21,607 nucleotides of DNA from Mageeibacillus sp. UBA6976 (GCA_002450155.1 DJYO01000001.1:1-21607); one strand, 5' to 3'. Positions 1 to 8,696 are shown, numbered from the stretch's first letter. Notes: generated by a model not told the origin, from the sequence alone. A program made the numbers and translations.

Positions 1-1
1 A

Positions 2-3000
2 TATCTTAACGGCGATGGAATGCGAGAGTACTGCTATGCAGAGTATCTCGGATTCAGAGATTCAGGAAGTGTGCATGAGATATGGTTCGAGTACGACGGA
101 CATGACAAGATATTGTATGTTTATGTAGCACCATATGACTCAGACGGTAATGTACAGAAACCTTCTACGCCGACCTTAATGCTGAATATAGATCTTGCTG
201 AACTGTTTGGCGGAGCACATAGATTCGGTATAGAACTCATCGGCGATGGCGGTTGGGATCCTGCTGCATTCATATATCGCGGAATAGAGGTAGATCCGTA
301 TCCTGCAATACATAACGGACATGAGAGCAATATAGAGATTTTAGAGCCTTCTGATGGTGATATATTCTATATTGGTGAAACGATAGATGTGTTCGGCAGG
401 ATAAATAACGAGGATGCTGATACAGTAGACGTTACTCTTACTGATGAGAGCAATACAGCAGTATTCAGTGATACAACTGAGCCAAATCACTTGTATTCAA
501 CAATATCTTCTATAGATACGGATGGATTAGCACAAGGTGAATACACGTTAACTGTATCAATATCAGAAGATAACACAGAGATAGACAGTGAAGAGATCGG
601 CATAGAACTAATACCCGATCCCGTAATTGAAGCTGATATCACCGGAAATGATCTTACAGGCGACGGAATGGATGTTATAGGCACTATAGATATAACGGAA
701 GATTCTGAATATGTCTTATACAGGCACAACACTACTGACGATTTCTGGACAGAAGTATCTGAAGGGACAGGCAACAAGGACAGTGAGAACTTAGGTTTTA
801 TAGATATAGACGATCTGCCTGAAAGCAGCGTTTATTTGAGGTTGGTAATAACTCTTGAGAGCGGAAGAGTAGTAACAGTATATAAGACTTTTGAATACGA
901 TAAATATGCGATACTGCATCCGGACGAACCGACACCCACACAGGCGCCCATAGAATTTACAGACGAAGAACTGTATGTTGATATATCAGACTATCAGGAA
1001 GGAGAGGAAGTTTCTTTCATTACTGATATAGAAGGAACTGTTACAGGAACCGAGCTGCAGTACTATTCGTTTGAAGTATTCCCGGCAGGTTCAGAAGAAG
1101 CAGTATATAGCTATACAAGTGATGAGAGCGTAGAAACAGGTACATTAGGCACTATAGATCCGACTCTTCTCATGAACGGCTTCTACAAGGTAGTGGTAAC
1201 AGCTAATGCTGAAGACGGATATATATCAGATGAGATAATCGTACTTGTAACAGGACAGGCTAAAGTAGGCAATTTCACGATATCTTTCCTGGATATGTCA
1301 CTTCCGGTTGCAGGACTTCCTGTAGAAGTATACAGAACATATGACAGCAGACAGAGATCTCTGAGCGGTGATTTCGGTTATGGCTGGACAATGTCGCTTG
1401 GCGGACCGGATATCTCTATAAGCACAGACCTTGGAGAAGACTGGGAAACAGAAGAAAAAACTGTCTTAGGGATCCCCATGTACTATTGGACACATGTGCA
1501 TCCGCATGAAGTATATGTAGACTGGGGCAATGGCAATACAGAAACATTTGAGCTTGTAATGTCTCCGGATAGGACTGTTAATCCAAATAACTGGCCTGAA
1601 TTATCAGCTTCGTTTACCAATACGAGCGGAACATCGGACACTCTTACTATTCTGAATGAACACGAAGGCTTATTGTATGCAGATAATAGCATCTATACAG
1701 AAGATATGGATAGTTTTGCTCCACAGAACTTCCTTCTTACCAGATACGACGGCATAAAGTTCTATTTCAATAGTGAAACAGGTCTTTATAAGATAGAGGA
1801 TACATATGGAAGAACGATAGAGATAACGGAAGACGGCGTGTTCTATTCTGACGGAAGCTCAATCAATTTTGTCAGAAATGAACAGGGGCAGATAACTTCT
1901 ATTACTGATGGTACATACACGGTCACTTATACTTACGACGCCAATGGCGATCTTGTATCTGTAACAGATAAGAACGGCAATGTTAGCAGTTTTACATACG
2001 AAGACCACTATATAACAGGCGTGACCGCTGCCGACGGCACTTCAGTCTCAACGAATCAGTATGACGATGACGGGCGCCTGATCTCCACTACGGATGCAAA
2101 CGGCAATACGATTACATTCGATCACGATATCGACTCTCGTGTAGAAACAGTTACGAACAGGCTCGGATACACTACAGTCTATACATATGACGAGAACGGC
2201 AATGTCCTGACACAGACAGATGCCCTCGGAAACACTACAACATATACCTACGACGGTAATAACAATAAGATCTCAGAGACAGATCCTCTCGGGAATACTG
2301 TCACATATTCATATGACGCTAATTACAACCTGACAGGAGCTACGAACGCCGAAGGTGTTACGGCTAGTGAATCCTACTCTGCCACCGGTCAGGTGACATC
2401 CGTGACTCTTGGCGAAACAACGGCGCTCAGCCTGTCTTACGATTCCTACGGTAATCTGTCTTCGGCTACAGATGCGCTTGGGAATACTCAAACTTACAGC
2501 TATTCAAATGAAGGAAAACTAACAAGCCTGTCTGACAGCATAGGAGATATCGTAAGCATTACTTATGACGGTGATGGCAACGCTGCAAGTGTCACCAACA
2601 GTGCCGGCATGGTTACTACCTTTACCTACGACGAGTATGGCAGAGCGATAACGTCTACTACAACATATCAGGGACAGTCATTGACCGATACATATACTTA
2701 CGATGCTAATGACAACATAACCAAGGTAGTCAGTGCAGACGGTACAGTCACGAGCTACACATACGATGTGTTTGGCAATATGACATCACAAACCAATAGC
2801 TTCGGTACTACAGGGTATACCTACGACATATACGGTAATCTCACGAATGTATCGTATCCGGATGGTACGTCTGAAAGCTTTGTATACGATGCGGAGAATC
2901 AGGTCATATCGGCAACTGACAGATACGGCAAGACGAGTGCATATACTTACGACGCCGCTGGCAATCTGAAGAAAATCACATATTCCAACGGCACGACCAA

Positions 3001-5662
3001 GACATATACCTACGATGCCTGTGGCAGGGTAACATCTATTACGCTTCCGAGCGGGGCTGTAACGACATACGGCTACGATTCCATTGGCAGGAATACGTCT
3101 GTTACAGATGACGACGGGAATACGACAACCTACACATATAACGATCTTAATCTTGTGTCGGGAATGACAGATCCTAATGGTAACACATATAGTTTCTCTT
3201 ACGATGGTGCAGGTAATCAGACCGGAGTCACGTATCCCAACGGCGGTTCGTATTCTGCTGTCTACGATGTCAGAGGCAGACTTGTGTCAGAGACAGATGC
3301 CTTGGGCAACACAACAGCTTATTCTTATGACGATTCAGATAACCTTACAAGTGTAACTGACAGCTTGGGTAATACCACATCTTATTCCTACGATGAGGCA
3401 GGAAACCTGACATCAGTAACTGATGCGCTCGGGAATGAGACCACATATTCTTATGACAGCTATGGAAGGCTTGTGAGCCAGACCAACGCTCTTGGACAGA
3501 CCGCGAGCGTCACATTTAACGCCGAAGGACTTGTGGATACTGCTACTGATTTCGCCGGAAATACAACAGATTATTCATATGACAGCCTGGGCATGGTCAC
3601 TTCAGCTGCCATATCTGGAAGCGAGATCACATATACATATGACAGCTACGGCAATGCGCTTACCATAGGTGATAACGAGTATACGTATACAGGCAATGGA
3701 CAGCTCGCTTCGAAGACGGATGCAGCAGGCAATGAGATCAGTTATACCTACAATTCCGACTATCAGCTTACGGGCATCTCGACTGACAGTGCCTCCGTAT
3801 CTTACAGCTACGATAAATACGGAAGGATAGAGACTGTAACAGACGGCGAAGGAAATGTTACTTCTTATACTTACGATAACGTCGGAAATCTTGAGACGGT
3901 AACATATCCCAACGGCGTAGTTACTACATACGGTTACGATGCTACTAATCTCATTATCTCGATCTACACAGTAAACTCCGACGGCGATGTCCTTCAGGAT
4001 TACAACTATACAAGAGATCTTAACGGAAATATCGTAGAAGCCGACGAAGGCGACTGGACTGTCTACTATGAATATGACGCTCTTGGCAGACTTACTAGTG
4101 AAACCGTTGAAGACTCCTCAGGTGCGCATGTAACCGAGTATACATACGATGCAAATTCAAACCGATTATCCAAGACCGTAGATGGTGTTGTTACAACCTA
4201 CACATATAACGAGATAAACCAGCTTGTACAGGCAGGAAGCGTAACGTACACATATGACGCTTCCGGCAACCTGGTAGCACAGAGCGATAACGGGGTGCTT
4301 ACGGCAAGCTATGAGTACGATGAGAAGAATCAGCTCATAAAGGTGACGACAGCTGGTATCAGCGGTGAAGACGTTTATGAATTTGAGTACGATGCTGCGG
4401 GCAACAGGATCTCTCAGACGATTAACGGAGTAACGACAAACTACATAGTTGATTCTTCTACAGGTTATTCTCAAGTATTGAAATCCACAGAAGGAAACAA
4501 CTATGTATCGTATACCAGAGGCTTCGGGCTTATCTCGAGATATGACGGCACTGAGACTCTCTACTATCTGTCTGATGTTACGGGGACGATTAGAGCCCTC
4601 GTAGATGAGGATGGTAATGTAACAGATACATACGTGTTCGACGGCTTCGGCAATCTTACAGAGTCTACAGGAACGACTGAGAACAGTTACGGCTTCCAGG
4701 GCGAGGAGCAGGACGAGACAGGTCTTATCTATCTCAGAGCCAGATATATGGATCCTGAGACCTGCAGATTCATGTCCATGGATACTTATGGCGGGAGTCT
4801 TACTGATCCTGTAAGCCAGAACAGATACTTGTTTGCTAACAGTAATCCGGTGAAGTATAGGGATCCGAGTGGACATTTCTCATTAGCAGAGATGGATGCA
4901 ACGATGGCTATCAATTACATCCTCGATTCGGCGATGTATTCCTGCATGGCTTATTGCATCGATACTTGGGTAACAGATCCTAATTGCGAGAATCACAGTT
5001 TCTTAGGGTGTTTGGGAGCAACGCTGTTTGGAGTTGTCATTGCAGTACTTTTAGGCGCTGCAATGTTATGCCCTGTAATCCAAATTATAGCTGGTATTGT
5101 AATCGTATTATTGAGTGGTTTTGGTATTGCTAAAGGTGTTAAAGATATTATTGACGGGTATTGGCTATATGGCTCTATTGAAATATTGCTTGGCATATAT
5201 GGTCTTTATTCAGGAATCGGTTTAGTTAGAGGCGGGATAGGAAATCTCAAAATTAGTAATTCAAAGACACAGAATCCTTCCACGGCGTCTAATAACGCAA
5301 ATGAAAGCAATACTTATGCTAATAATACTAACACTCAAAATGGAAAACTAGCTGCTGATCGCGTTGCTAATGGCGATGTACCGTGCATAGGCAAAATGAA
5401 AGATTTAAATGCAGATAATTCTTTATTAAATAATGAATTTGCTATAGCTGATTATTTGCCTAATCGCGGAACTCCTCGTGCAAATTGGGAACAAAACGAT
5501 ACTGTTTTACGTAGTGTTATGAGTGAAAATGCCCCAATTAAAGATGTTTCCCAATTCCCCATGGAAAATGCAGGTTTTTTAGGTGCTGAGAGATCTGTAT
5601 TAGAGAATCATGGTTGGATTTATTCTTCTGGATGGTGGTATCCACCTTTCTATATTGTTTGA
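2..5662 (+). CDS. Giant RHS/YD-repeat polymorphic toxin with lectin-like N-terminal part (5' end outside window)
   Basis: The frame is open from base 2, ahead of the first ATG at 20, so the gene very probably starts upstream; residue numbers below count from that Met. Residues 1-95 resemble the C-terminal half of an L-type lectin (WFEYDGHDKILYVYVAP, later LMLNIDLAELFG). Residues about 103-300 look like two Ig-like/beta-sandwich modules and 318-413 a third. RHS starts near K415 with VGNFTISFLDMSLPVAGLP, then about 40 YD repeats (YTYDANGDLVSVTD type), and the core ends at DPSG, D1615. The tail has a hydrophobic Gly-rich stretch (about 1661-1745), an Asn/Ser-rich linker (NESNTYANNTNTQ) and a toxin tip of about 107 residues with LPNRGTPRANWEQND, GFLGAERSVLENHGW and a terminal WYPP. 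I recognise this tip type from other RHS-like protein ends but not its activity. In the family, the RHS barrel encloses the toxic tip and delivers it to competing cells. The core reads DPETCRF where DPETGRF is usual. An immunity-like gene follows immediately. Confidence 0.93.
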   Translation, partial: YLNGDGMREYCYAEYLGFRDSGSVHEIWFEYDGHDKILYVYVAPYDSDGNVQKPSTPTLMLNIDLAELFGGAHRFGIELIGDGGWDPAAFIYRGIEVDPYPAIHNGHESNIEILEPSDGDIFYIGETIDVFGRINNEDADTVDVTLTDESNTAVFSDTTEPNHLYSTISSIDTDGLAQGEYTLTVSISEDNTEIDSEEIGIELIPDPVIEADITGNDLTGDGMDVIGTIDITEDSEYVLYRHNTTDDFWTEVSEGTGNKDSENLGFIDIDDLPESSVYLRLVITLESGRVVTVYKTFEYDKYAILHPDEPTPTQAPIEFTDEELYVDISDYQEGEEVSFITDIEGTVTGTELQYYSFEVFPAGSEEAVYSYTSDESVETGTLGTIDPTLLMNGFYKVVVTANAEDGYISDEIIVLVTGQAKVGNFTISFLDMSLPVAGLPVEVYRTYDSRQRSLSGDFGYGWTMSLGGPDISISTDLGEDWETEEKTVLGIPMYYWTHVHPHEVYVDWGNGNTETFELVMSPDRTVNPNNWPELSASFTNTSGTSDTLTILNEHEGLLYADNSIYTEDMDSFAPQNFLLTRYDGIKFYFNSETGLYKIEDTYGRTIEITEDGVFYSDGSSINFVRNEQGQITSITDGTYTVTYTYDANGDLVSVTDKNGNVSSFTYEDHYITGVTAADGTSVSTNQYDDDGRLISTTDANGNTITFDHDIDSRVETVTNRLGYTTVYTYDENGNVLTQTDALGNTTTYTYDGNNNKISETDPLGNTVTYSYDANYNLTGATNAEGVTASESYSATGQVTSVTLGETTALSLSYDSYGNLSSATDALGNTQTYSYSNEGKLTSLSDSIGDIVSITYDGDGNAASVTNSAGMVTTFTYDEYGRAITSTTTYQGQSLTDTYTYDANDNITKVVSADGTVTSYTYDVFGNMTSQTNSFGTTGYTYDIYGNLTNVSYPDGTSESFVYDAENQVISATDRYGKTSAYTYDAAGNLKKITYSNGTTKTYTYDACGRVTSITLPSGAVTTYGYDSIGRNTSVTDDDGNTTTYTYNDLNLVSGMTDPNGNTYSFSYDGAGNQTGVTYPNGGSYSAVYDVRGRLVSETDALGNTTAYSYDDSDNLTSVTDSLGNTTSYSYDEAGNLTSVTDALGNETTYSYDSYGRLVSQTNALGQTASVTFNAEGLVDTATDFAGNTTDYSYDSLGMVTSAAISGSEITYTYDSYGNALTIGDNEYTYTGNGQLASKTDAAGNEISYTYNSDYQLTGISTDSASVSYSYDKYGRIETVTDGEGNVTSYTYDNVGNLETVTYPNGVVTTYGYDATNLIISIYTVNSDGDVLQDYNYTRDLNGNIVEADEGDWTVYYEYDALGRLTSETVEDSSGAHVTEYTYDANSNRLSKTVDGVVTTYTYNEINQLVQAGSVTYTYDASGNLVAQSDNGVLTASYEYDEKNQLIKVTTAGISGEDVYEFEYDAAGNRISQTINGVTTNYIVDSSTGYSQVLKSTEGNNYVSYTRGFGLISRYDGTETLYYLSDVTGTIRALVDEDGNVTDTYVFDGFGNLTESTGTTENSYGFQGEEQDETGLIYLRARYMDPETCRFMSMDTYGGSLTDPVSQNRYLFANSNPVKYRDPSGHFSLAEMDATMAINYILDSAMYSCMAYCIDTWVTDPNCENHSFLGCLGATLFGVVIAVLLGAAMLCPVIQIIAGIVIVLLSGFGIAKGVKDIIDGYWLYGSIEILLGIYGLYSGIGLVRGGIGNLKISNSKTQNPSTASNNANESNTYANNTNTQNGKLAADRVANGDVPCIGKMKDLNADNSLLNNEFAIADYLPNRGTPRANWEQNDTVLRSVMSENAPIKDVSQFPMENAGFLGAERSVLENHGWIYSSGWWYPPFYIV
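1927..4290 (+). repeat. Tandem YD-repeat coding region of the RHS barrel
   Basis: The translated stretch repeats a unit of about 20-22 residues with the pattern YTYDxxGNLxSVTDxxGN. The DNA echoes this with recurrent tacctacgac / tcttatgac and ggcaat/ggtaat words about every 60-66 bases. Units are diverged in DNA rather than identical, as expected of an old protein repeat. In known RHS and teneurin-type structures these repeats wind into a hollow beta-barrel shell around the toxin. Confidence 0.85.
4289..4875. repeat. Direct repeat copy 1: 3' end of RHS core
   Basis: This stretch recurs at 7248-7834 with a constant offset of 2959 bases and no gaps. I counted about 24 mismatches in 587 bases by eye (about 96% identity). 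The similarity stops abruptly just after the codons for DPSGH, the boundary between conserved RHS core and variable tip. It is a natural site for homologous recombination that exchanges tips. Confidence 0.95.
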
Positions 5663-5673
5663 GGTGAATGATT

Positions 5674-6183
5674 ATGTTTATAGATGATTGTGAACTAGAA
5701 TTTGGATTTCTTCAGAATTATGGTTACAAATTAGAACAAAAAAAATCAAATAATAAATACGAACAGATTATATGGAACAAAAGTGTTAATGGATTAAAAA
5801 TCGAAATATATCACGAACTTTATGAGTTCTCTATCTATTTGTTGTTAAAATATAAGAATCAAAAGGTGGATGTAAAAAAAGCATTTAACGAGCATAGTAT
5901 TTCATATAATGAGTTTTATCAATACAACGATGAAGGCGGTTTGCATAATGGACTACTCTATTTTTCTGAAAAATTGAAAATATTATTCTCTTTGATTAAT
6001 GAAACTGAATTAAAAGAGAACTATTTAATAAATGAAACAACTATAAATGAATACTATTTAAAAAAAGCCGACCAACTATACTTATCAGGTAATTATAAAG
6101 AGGCAGAGCATTATTATACTCGAGAAGGTGTAACATTAAACGATGTTCAAAAGATGAGATTAAAACGAATTCAACAATTATAA
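5674..6183 (+). CDS. Putative immunity protein for the RHS tip
   Basis: This 169-residue soluble protein is acidic/Lys-rich and AT-rich in codon use, and I do not recognise its family. It lies 11 bases after the RHS stop codon, where immunity genes of RHS/WapA-type toxins usually sit, so a role in neutralising the adjacent toxin tip is inferred from position. The start is taken as ATG 5674: the ribosome binding site GAGGTG at 5661-5666 is 7 bases from it, while the ATG at 5668 is too close. The last 40 residues (KADQLYLSGNYKEAEHYYTREG) look like a single TPR-like helical hairpin. No signal peptide or membrane segment is seen. Confidence 0.75.
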   Translation: MFIDDCELEFGFLQNYGYKLEQKKSNNKYEQIIWNKSVNGLKIEIYHELYEFSIYLLLKYKNQKVDVKKAFNEHSISYNEFYQYNDEGGLHNGLLYFSEKLKILFSLINETELKENYLINETTINEYYLKKADQLYLSGNYKEAEHYYTREGVTLNDVQKMRLKRIQQL

Positions 6184-6190
6184 CTTGTAT

Positions 6191-6249
6191 ATAGGGGCGA
6201 ACCACATCAAAATAAGATCACGGGTCTATAGGGTCAGCCCCATCAAATT
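6191..6249. repeat. Imperfect short direct repeat at a cassette junction
   Basis: ATAGGGGCGAACCACATCAAA at 6191-6211 resembles ATAGGGTCAGCCCCATCAAA at 6228-6247, with a one-base gap and a few mismatches. The pair sits between the first immunity gene and the first orphan toxin tip. It may be a relic of a recombination junction. The similarity is short and could be chance. Confidence 0.3.
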
Positions 6250-6597
6250 GATGATAGTAATCCCTCGAATCAATCTACCAATGCTGGAGGGAGTAGCAGT
6301 AAACCCGGTATAGAATTGCATACATCATCTAAACAGGTAGGATGGAAATATGGCGAACATAAATTGGATTATCCTGAATTAAACTCATATCTAGAATATG
6401 TCGATAAAATATATAATGTCTTTGAAAACCCAGATATGATTATTCTAGATGAGGTGAATTCAGAATACTATTATATTCAGGGAGAAGATTTATTGAGAAT
6501 AACAACGAATGGAGATTTTGTTAGTTTATATCCCGGTGCTGGGTCGAACCGAGTAACTAACGCGTTAGATACTGGAGGTCTAATATGGGAGAAGTAA
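6232..6597 (+). pseudogene. Orphan toxin tip (start-less), displaced RHS C-terminal module
   Basis: The frame is open after TAG 6229-6231 and ends at TAA 6595-6597. It begins with a Ser/Asn/Gly linker (SNPSNQSTNAGGSSSKPG), like those joining RHS cores to tips, followed by about 95 residues of compact domain: KYGEHKLDYPELNSY, then YYYIQGEDLLRIT, GDFVSLYPG and a terminal GGLIW. No ATG or plausible ribosome binding site exists near its start; a TTG at 6316 lacks support. It therefore looks like a silent tip that needs fusion to an RHS core. The pattern (His/Asp-rich helix, then beta strands ending in FVSLYPG) recalls the barnase/EndoU/colicin E5-D/RelE nuclease fold, but that is a weak inference. 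The 3' end overlaps the next gene by 13 bases, typical of toxin-immunity pairs. Confidence 0.7.
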
Positions 6598-7097
6598 TTG
6601 AAATAAGTATTGTTGGTAATGATTTAAAATTGTTTGATAGTTTAAGAGACTTCATATCTCATTATTGTAACACTGATATTATTGGAACGATTGAAATAAT
6701 GGATAATTGGGAGTATGAAAATTGCGTAAAGATTGAGAATGCGATTGACATTAAAAAGTATGCTGAGAACAAAATCGTTCGCATTAGTTTTACAGGTAAA
6801 GATTTTGATTCTGGAATATACATAGAAAGCAAAAAGAATTTGTACTACATGACTGGATGGATGAATCCTTTAGAAGGTATTTCAGAAGATAACTACCAGG
6901 CTATAATTAGTAAGGCTGTTGAATATTTTAAAAGCAATTCTTTAATTGAAATATGTGGAATTGGTAAAGAAATAGTAGTTGACTATGATAACGGATTATT
7001 CGATGCTATAAAAAATGCTCATAATGTTGATGTTTGGATGGTATCGGATTTGAAGTATGTTACGCAAAAAAAACAAAAGTATATCCTCATTAAATGA
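6585..7097 (+). CDS. Putative immunity protein for orphan tip 1
   Basis: This 170-residue soluble protein starts at ATG 6585, 6 bases after GGAGG (6574-6578), inside the last codons of the preceding toxin tip. The overlap and the good ribosome binding site indicate translational coupling. I do not recognise the family. The sequence mixes beta-rich segments (NKIVRISFTGKDFDSGIYI) with YYMTGWMNP and ends in Lys-rich YILIK. Neutralisation of the adjacent tip is inferred from position. Its intact frame beside a start-less toxin fits the known pattern in which orphan immunity genes are kept, protecting against siblings that carry the same tip. Confidence 0.75.
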   Translation: MGEVIEISIVGNDLKLFDSLRDFISHYCNTDIIGTIEIMDNWEYENCVKIENAIDIKKYAENKIVRISFTGKDFDSGIYIESKKNLYYMTGWMNPLEGISEDNYQAIISKAVEYFKSNSLIEICGIGKEIVVDYDNGLFDAIKNAHNVDVWMVSDLKYVTQKKQKYILIK

Positions 7098-7247
7098 CGG
7101 CGTTAGTACTAATATAAGCATGCTAAATTTGTTATACTTTAGTTATCCTTTTCGAGCAGGAGAAGGGTGTGTACCTTGAAATAACTCTTTCGTATAAGTC
7201 GCTGCAGACGGAATGCCCCTTACGAGTTTCGAGTAATCAATAGTGCC

Positions 7248-7834
7248 AACGGAGTGCTTACAGCAAGCTATGAGTACGATGAGAAGAATCAGCTCATTAA
7301 GGTTACGACAGCCGATATCAGCGGTGAAGAAGTTTATGGATTTGAGTACGACGCTGCGGGCAACAGGATCTCTCAGACGATTAACGGAGTAACGACAAAC
7401 TACATAGTTGATTCTTCTACAGGCTATTCTCAAGTGCTGAAATCAACAGAAGGAAACAACTATGTATCGTATACCAGAGGCTTCGGGCTTATCTCGAGAT
7501 ATGACGGCACTGAGACGTTCTACTATCTGTCTGATGTTACGGGGACGATTAGAGCGCTTATTGATGAGGATGGTAATGTTACAGATACATACGTGTTCGA
7601 CAGCTTCGGCAATCTTACAGAGTCTACAGGAACGACTGAGAACAGTTACGGCTTCCAGGGCGAGGAGCAGGACGAGACAGGTCTTATCTATCTCAGAGCC
7701 AGATATATGGATCCTGAGGCCGGCAGATTCATGTCCATGGATACTTATGGCGGGAGTCTTACTGATCCTGTAAGCCAGAACAGATACTTATTTGCTAACA
7801 GTAATCCGGTGAAGTATAGGGATCCGAGTGGACA
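7248..7834. repeat. Direct repeat copy 2: 3' end of RHS core
   Basis: This is the partner of 4289-4875. Most differences are silent; coding changes include DPEAGRF versus DPETCRF and FDSFGNL versus FDGFGNL. The limited divergence suggests either a fairly recent duplication or continuing gene conversion. Confidence 0.95.
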
Positions 7835-8688
7835 CACTAATCTTACGGAACAACTGCTGGCTATTGGAATTGCTGGTATAATCGGCGCAGAATTAGAAGC
7901 AAGCATCTATACTTGGGTTTCTTGTTTTCAACTAGAACAAGGAATCGTGCGAACGTCCCAGTACTTTTGGAGCGGTTTTATTTTCAGTGCTATACATGGT
8001 TTTGTATGTGGCGGATTATTCGCAGATATAGGGATACTTGCAGGAATAGTGATGAACCTCCTGGGTCTATCTATACTTTCAAGATTGGTGGTAGGACTTG
8101 TTGCTTCTGTGGTTTCTCTAGGAACTGAAGTTTTGTCAATATATTATGCCGAACAAGGAAACTCCGATACGGCAGAGTTTTGGGCTATATCTCTGCTGGA
8201 ACAGCTGCGATAGCATTTGCAGGACTATTCTCAGCAATTAGGATGAATATAGTTAATAATGCAAGTAGCAATTCTTCAAAATCAATTTATGGATATAACG
8301 AAAGCAATACTTACAGTAACTCTAATGGTACTAGTAAACCTATAGGAAATACAAATTCGAACGGATCTAGTTTACCATTTGATCCAGATGATGTTGTTAT
8401 CAGTGATTCGCAATTTGGTAGGAAATTTGCTGAACATGGGATTCATGATTACGGATTAGCCGGGGAATCTGGTAGAAATGTATATTCAACCCTAATTAAT
8501 GAAACAATTTCAAGTCCTTCGGAAGTTCGATTGGGTCCTTGGAGTGGTCAACAAGGAGATTGCTTTTTAATTTGTATAATAATCACGTAACAATAGTGAA
8601 TAATGAAGGATACTGGGTTTCAACATTTCCATTTACAAAACCCGGTTCAATATATTACATTAGCAACTTGCCACTTTATAATGGCTGA
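7248..8688 (+). pseudogene. Second RHS core 3' fragment with a different, twice-frameshifted toxin tip
   Basis: Bases 7248-7834 duplicate the RHS core end. The frame then runs on past DPSGH into a new hydrophobic segment (LLAIGIAGIIGAELEAS onwards) and stops at TAG 8211-8213. One base appears missing in TTTTGGG (8179-8184); restoring a G continues the protein as AEFWGYISAGTAAIAFAG, then a linker with NESNTYSNSNGTS and a tip beginning FGRKFAEHGIHDYGL. A second base appears missing in TTTTT (8564-8568); restoring it continues with FNLYNNHVTIVNNEGYWVST and ends at TGA 8686-8688. The tip (HGIHDYGL, VRLGPWSGQ, NNHVTIVN, WVSTFPF) resembles colicin D/BECR-type ribonucleases, a tentative fold guess. 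It has no N-terminal part, signal peptide or proper start (a GTG at 7254 lacks a ribosome binding site), so it is an orphan module rather than an expressed toxin. Unlike copy 1 it has the regular DPEAGRF. Confidence 0.85.
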
Positions 8689-8696
8689 AAGGAACA

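Noticed and set aside
1927..4290. CRISPR-like or regulatory DNA repeat array
   Set aside because: The periodicity of about 60-66 bases lies in the reading frame and reflects YD protein repeats; DNA units are diverged and have no fixed repeat/spacer pattern.
4166..4876. Long open frame on the - strand (236 codons) inside the RHS gene
   Set aside because: It is the antisense shadow of the YD-repeat coding frame; the same shadow recurs at the repeated copy (7143-7433), and no ribosome binding site or known motif supports it.
6316..6318. TTG 6316 as a real start for the orphan toxin tip
   Set aside because: No ribosome binding site precedes it, and the open frame with the linker sequence extends upstream, as expected of a displaced C-terminal module.
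8179..8190. Programmed ribosomal frameshift at TTTTGGG
   Set aside because: The heptamer in the zero frame (TTT TGG G) is not a classical X XXY YYZ slippery site, no clear downstream pseudoknot is seen, and the module lacks a start, so a simple deletion is more likely.
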